Source of the DNA: Neocallimastix lanati (nom. inval.)
Lineage: Eukaryota; Neocallimastigomycota; Neocallimastigomycetes; Neocallimastigales; Neocallimastigaceae
Length of the DNA: 64,000 bases
Direction: 5' to 3'
Assembly: GCA_016946835.1 (NCBI GenBank)
Contig: JACVTC010000038.1
Span: forward strand, 404,001-468,000
Each line of letters starts with the position of its first letter. Position 1 is the first letter of the stretch. The position numbers and the translations under genes were made by a program. The notes beneath the pieces were generated by a model. The model did not search any database. It was given only the letters and a program-made list of their open reading frames with translations, and was not told the origin of the DNA. This document shows, in pieces, positions 58,243 through 64,000 of this stretch.

Positions 58243-58972
58243 GTTTTCCTTTTAATATTATATAAATATCTATCTTTATATTTTTAATGAAAGGATTCAT
58301 AGGAAATGCATATTTATAATATTTTATTTTTTTCTTAATAATTTTTAAAAAAGTTTTATTTTTTATATTTAATCAAAAGCATCATTGAAAGTTTATAATC
58401 TACTACAAAAAAAAAAAAAAAAAAAAAAAAAACATATAATAATTAAAACGAGAATTTTTAGTAATTCTCTATTTTTTCTGATACTGTTTAGTCATTATAT
58501 ATTTTATATATGTTTAATCATTAAGTATATTAAATACTTATTATTCATTTATTTTGAGGTGAATATTATACTGTTTTACACTTTCAATATACCATTTTTT
58601 TTTTTTTTTTTCTTTTTATTATCTTAATCACAACTATTTTATTAATATTTAATTAATTATTTAAAATTGATTAAAACTTATTTTATTAATATTTATTCAA
58701 TTTTTTTAATTTAAATTATTAAAAGCGATTTTACATATACTGAAAAATAATTATTTTAGTTTATTTTTTAAAAAAAAATTATATATATGATTTTTCCCAC
58801 ATATTTTTTTTTTTTAATTTTAATTTTAATTTTGTAAGAAGTAAAAAAATTTTTGAAAGATATAAATATATATTTTTGTAATAATATATATATTTATTTA
58901 TTTTAAATGAAATATTTTATTATAACTTAAAGAGATGGACCAGCCATAATTTAATTTTCAATGATACATAAT
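57793..58972. repeat. Intergenic with minisatellite and T55 tract
   Basis: 3' flanks of two convergent genes. Positions 57,862-58,085 hold a degenerate 20-22-bp minisatellite (AATAATAAACAAAAAATGCA type). A run of 55 T lies at 58,187-58,241 and an A run near 58,407-58,431. The open frame at 58,385-58,627 is low-complexity read-through, not a gene. Confidence 0.75.
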
Positions 58973-60241
58973 CTAATTTTCAATGATACCACACCATTCT
59001 TGGTCTTCAACACCCCATTTTCCATCTTTATCTATTACTATAACTTCGGTATTATCAGCAGAACAACATCTGTAACCGAGTTTTCTAGACCAACATATTA
59101 CTGGAGTACTTTCTGGATTTTTACTATAACCGCTGATCCTCTTAGCAGGAGGATAAGCATTGACACCTTTTCTCCAAGCTTCTACTGCTTCTTCTTGTGA
59201 ATCAAGAGCCCAATCAGCTTCTGTTTCATTTTTACTACGACTGAAGATAACAAGACCAACAATTCTTGGGTATTTTTCTGGAAGTAAATTGAACATATCG
59301 GTAAACCAACCAGCTTTATCACCACCAAATCGAGAGGAAGAAAATTCAGCAAGGAAGATAGGTTTTGGAATTTTAATAAGAGCTTTGTAAGCATTATCAA
59401 AAACTTCTTCGAAAGTATTCCAACGAGACCAACTTTGAGCGGTACCCCAGTTGTAACCATCAATAGAAGTGTAATCAATGTAATCATCACCTGGGTAAGA
59501 ACCAGTTAAAGTAGCTACTCCAGAATTACTACAGTTAGTAGTCCATATCCATTTAACATTGGTAACGTTTGCATCACGGAATCTATCAACAATATGACGA
59601 TAAGCGGCTGCAAGCTTATCTTCCGAATTATTAATTCTATCAGCACCAGTACCCCAAGTGTACCAATCACCATTGGCTTCATGAAGAGGACGAAGCCAAA
59701 TTTCCTCACCAAAATCTTTGACACCTTTAACGAAAGTATCAATGTATTCATCACCCTTTCCATCAAGAATATCTTGAGCAGTATATGGCTGTGGCATCCA
59801 TGAAATCATCATAATGGAACCATTAGCTTTAGCGATATCTACAAAATTGCGAGCCCATTCCCATGGTTCATCTTTATTATCCCAATGAATGAAAAGATGA
59901 ACAACATCCAAGTGTCTATCTTGTAAACTTTCGAAAGCAGCAATATTTTTTTGGGTTGGTTTAGGATGATCTTCAGGTCCACCTACATAAGCACCGATAA
60001 ACATTGAATCAAAAGTACCACTTTTATTGATTTCGTCTATATCAAAATCATTTGAAGATTTTTCAGTGTCTATGAAGCACCATTCTCCATTTTCAACACC
60101 CCAATTTCCATCATCATCAACATACCATACTTCAGCATCACTACTACTGCAACATTTGTATATACCATGGGTACAATTAGCATGAATACCCGCAATAAAT
60201 AAAGTGGAAATTGTTAAAGTATTAATTAATTTATTAAACAT
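58973..60241 (-). CDS. Secreted GH26 glycoside hydrolase with two fungal dockerins
   Basis: Single exon, 422 residues. Signal peptide 1-21 (MFNKLINTLTISTLFIAGIH, then Ala). Dockerin (CBM10-type) module 1 at about 22-56: CTHGIYKCCSSSDAEVWYVD, then DDGNWGVENGEWC. Catalytic (beta/alpha)8 domain of GH26 type at about 73-365. The acid/base is Glu188 in WLRPLHEANGDWYTWG and the probable nucleophile is Glu299 in PIFLAEFSSSRFGG. Dockerin 2 at about 381-419: CWSRKLGYRCCSADNTEV, then DKDGKWGVEDQEWCGI. GH26 enzymes are mostly endo-beta-1,4-mannanases, but some cut mixed-linkage glucan, so the substrate is left open. The dockerins should anchor the enzyme in the extracellular fungal cellulosome. Having one module at each end of the catalytic domain is less usual than a tandem pair at one end. 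The catalytic domain is probably of bacterial origin. Confidence 0.92.
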   Translation of the reverse strand: MFNKLINTLTISTLFIAGIHANCTHGIYKCCSSSDAEVWYVDDDGNWGVENGEWCFIDTEKSSNDFDIDEINKSGTFDSMFIGAYVGGPEDHPKPTQKNIAAFESLQDRHLDVVHLFIHWDNKDEPWEWARNFVDIAKANGSIMMISWMPQPYTAQDILDGKGDEYIDTFVKGVKDFGEEIWLRPLHEANGDWYTWGTGADRINNSEDKLAAAYRHIVDRFRDANVTNVKWIWTTNCSNSGVATLTGSYPGDDYIDYTSIDGYNWGTAQSWSRWNTFEEVFDNAYKALIKIPKPIFLAEFSSSRFGGDKAGWFTDMFNLLPEKYPRIVGLVIFSRSKNETEADWALDSQEEAVEAWRKGVNAYPPAKRISGYSKNPESTPVICWSRKLGYRCCSADNTEVIVIDKDGKWGVEDQEWCGIIEN

Positions 60242-62444
<2,203 letters not shown>

Positions 62445-64000
62445 TAACTTGGTTATAATTTTAGGAAAAGATATTAATATTATTGCAGCAGCTGAAGATA
62501 ATATTGTGAGGGTGTTAAGAGAAAAGGACGTTCAATTGAGGAGATCCCTTACAGTGGATAAATGTATGAATGTAATAAAGACTAAATATAGGAGGGGAAA
62601 TCAAGAAAGTTGATAAACTGAGAGAGTTGAAGAGATTAATTATAGAACCGAATGAATCTATATACAATTTTAATACTAGACATTTGAACCAATACAATCA
62701 ATTAGAATCTGAGGATAGATGAGCAATTTCAGTAACTGACTATGAAAACGAGTTGTGACCAAGAAGTTATATCTATGAAAGGGTAGGCATGGCAGAAGCG
62801 GATACTTTAATGAAAGCCTGCAGTCTTGCCGAATTGTATGGGAAGATTCTACATAACTCTCATTCTTCCAACTCCACCAACAGAAATAGAACTAATGGTA
62901 TTACAGGATCAGGATATAGAAATATTCAAGTCAATGGCCCCATAAATAGTCATTTTCATAAATATAAGCATAATTCACCAAGTAACCCTAATCTAATTAT
63001 AATTCTTACTCTCATAATTCCTCTAGAAATGCCTTTAATATAGATAGAACTAATTCCAGTAACGGAAATGGAGTTAGAAATAATAATCCTTCTACTCATG
63101 AGCTTGGAAAATATAACTCGAATAATGATGATGGAATAAGCGACCTTATCAACCGAATACAACATTTACTGGTAAAAACCTTTTATTTCTGCAATAAACC
63201 TGGACACATAATTAGGGATTTTGTAGAACTAACAAATATGAAAAAAAAAATCCTGATTTTGTTAATTATTTAAATTTAAAAAAAAACTAAATAATGGAAG
63301 ACGGCAAACTTCCAGTAATCAAATTTGCAACGAGTCTACTATGACAACAGCAAATGATAATTATAAAGCCATAATTGCTGCTGCTGAACGCAGTAGAGAT
63401 GAAAAGTATACATCTCTATTACCTAAACCAAAAAGATCTTTTGTTAATGAATCAAACGGTAATATGAATAATTCTAATAATAATATAAATAATGTTAGTG
63501 TTAAATATAATCTAAGAAATAGAAAAGTTGCTGATTCAGTGATCAATAATAATAATATTATAAATAATGAAAATAAATCTATTCGTCAATATAATAACTC
63601 AGAAATTAACAAAAATAATAAATGGGATGATGTTAATAATAAAAATCTGGATAAAGATAATTCAGGTGGAAATGTAGACTTGGATAATGGAAACATGGAT
63701 TTGAATAATGGAAATATGGAGTTCGGTAGTAGAATTAGCAATAATAATAAAATAGATGAATTGAATATCAATTATGAAGGTTTTAAGAAGTTCAATAACG
63801 AGAAAAGTATAAATAAAATAGGAAATGGAGTTAAAGGTAAGGGTACCAATACAGGTGAGAGAGATAACGTCAAGGACAAAACTACCAGAGTTGGACAAAT
63901 TATTCAATTGTTGGAAGGAAATGGAACCATACGATATTGTGAAAGAGAGGCATACCCCAGCGAATATTAATTTAGTTCGATTGCAGAAGTTATTAAAATT
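62445..64000 (+). mobile_element. Fossil Ty3/gypsy-type LTR retrotransposon, gag and start of pol, cut by window end
   Basis: A higher-GC region on the plus strand with recognisable gag capsid-type sequence (near 62,500-62,850), a CCHC zinc-knuckle region near 63,180-63,240, and then an Asn-rich linker that is open at 63,341-63,970 and leads toward the protease. The gag part is broken in several places. No left LTR was recognised and the right part lies outside the window. Probably dead, but not among the oldest copies given the preserved linker. Confidence 0.65.

Noticed and set aside
58385-58627. An 80-residue plus-strand open frame
   Set aside because: It starts in an A run and ends in a T run, with no conserved residues.

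Overview
The window looks like nuclear DNA of an anaerobic gut fungus (Neocallimastigomycota: Neocallimastix, Piromyces, Anaeromyces or a close relative). The base composition is extremely AT-rich, with long A/T homopolymers and AAT/AAAT microsatellites. Genes are sparse and stand out as islands of higher GC. Short GT...AG introns are filled with simple sequence, and the proteins carry poly-Asn and Ser/Asn-rich tracts. One secreted glycoside hydrolase carries fungal dockerin (CBM10-type) modules, the hallmark of gut-fungus cellulosomes. An LRGUK-type gene, expected only in organisms with flagella, also fits a fungus with flagellated zoospores.

Layout. 1-6 kb: AT desert with tandem repeats, a SINE-like copy, a MITE-like inverted-repeat element and a decayed LINE end. 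6.0-8.6 kb (-): five-exon CDC50/LEM3 gene, the beta subunit of P4-ATPase lipid flippases. 8.6-18 kb: gene-free desert with several short tandem duplications. 18.0-21.8 kb (+): large CaMKK-type protein kinase (AMPK/SNF1-activating kinase family). 23.4-27.4 kb (-): six-exon leucine-rich-repeat plus guanylate-kinase-like gene (LRGUK type), whose last intron holds a 360-bp TTA array. 27.4-37.8 kb: desert with a 5'-truncated SINE-like copy. 37.8-45.7 kb (+): giant disordered protein of about 2,579 residues ending in a Zds_C-like motif, with a tiny first exon encoding a possible acylation signal. 47.8-50.05 kb: fossil retroelement pieces on both strands. 50.472-55.019 kb: a Mutator-like (MULE) DNA transposon with matching ends, an 8-bp target duplication and an open FLYWCH/MULE transposase gene. 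A tRNA-derived SINE-like copy is nested inside it. 55.4-60.2 kb: a possible small two-exon gene, an intronless bacterial-type C69 dipeptidase (+), and a secreted GH26 enzyme with a dockerin at each end (-). 60.2-62.4 kb: desert with a 340-bp AAT array. 62.4-64.0 kb: fossil Ty3/gypsy-type gag region running off the window.

The host genes are independent units rather than an operon. They cover membrane lipid asymmetry (CDC50), energy/calcium signalling (CaMKK), flagellar biology (LRGUK-like), polarity or cell-cycle phosphatase regulation (Zds-like), peptide catabolism (C69) and plant-polysaccharide breakdown (GH26). The last two sit side by side, look bacterial in origin and lack introns, as expected for genes acquired in the rumen. 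Exon boundaries were read by eye from splice sites, reading frame and family conservation. No database search was run.
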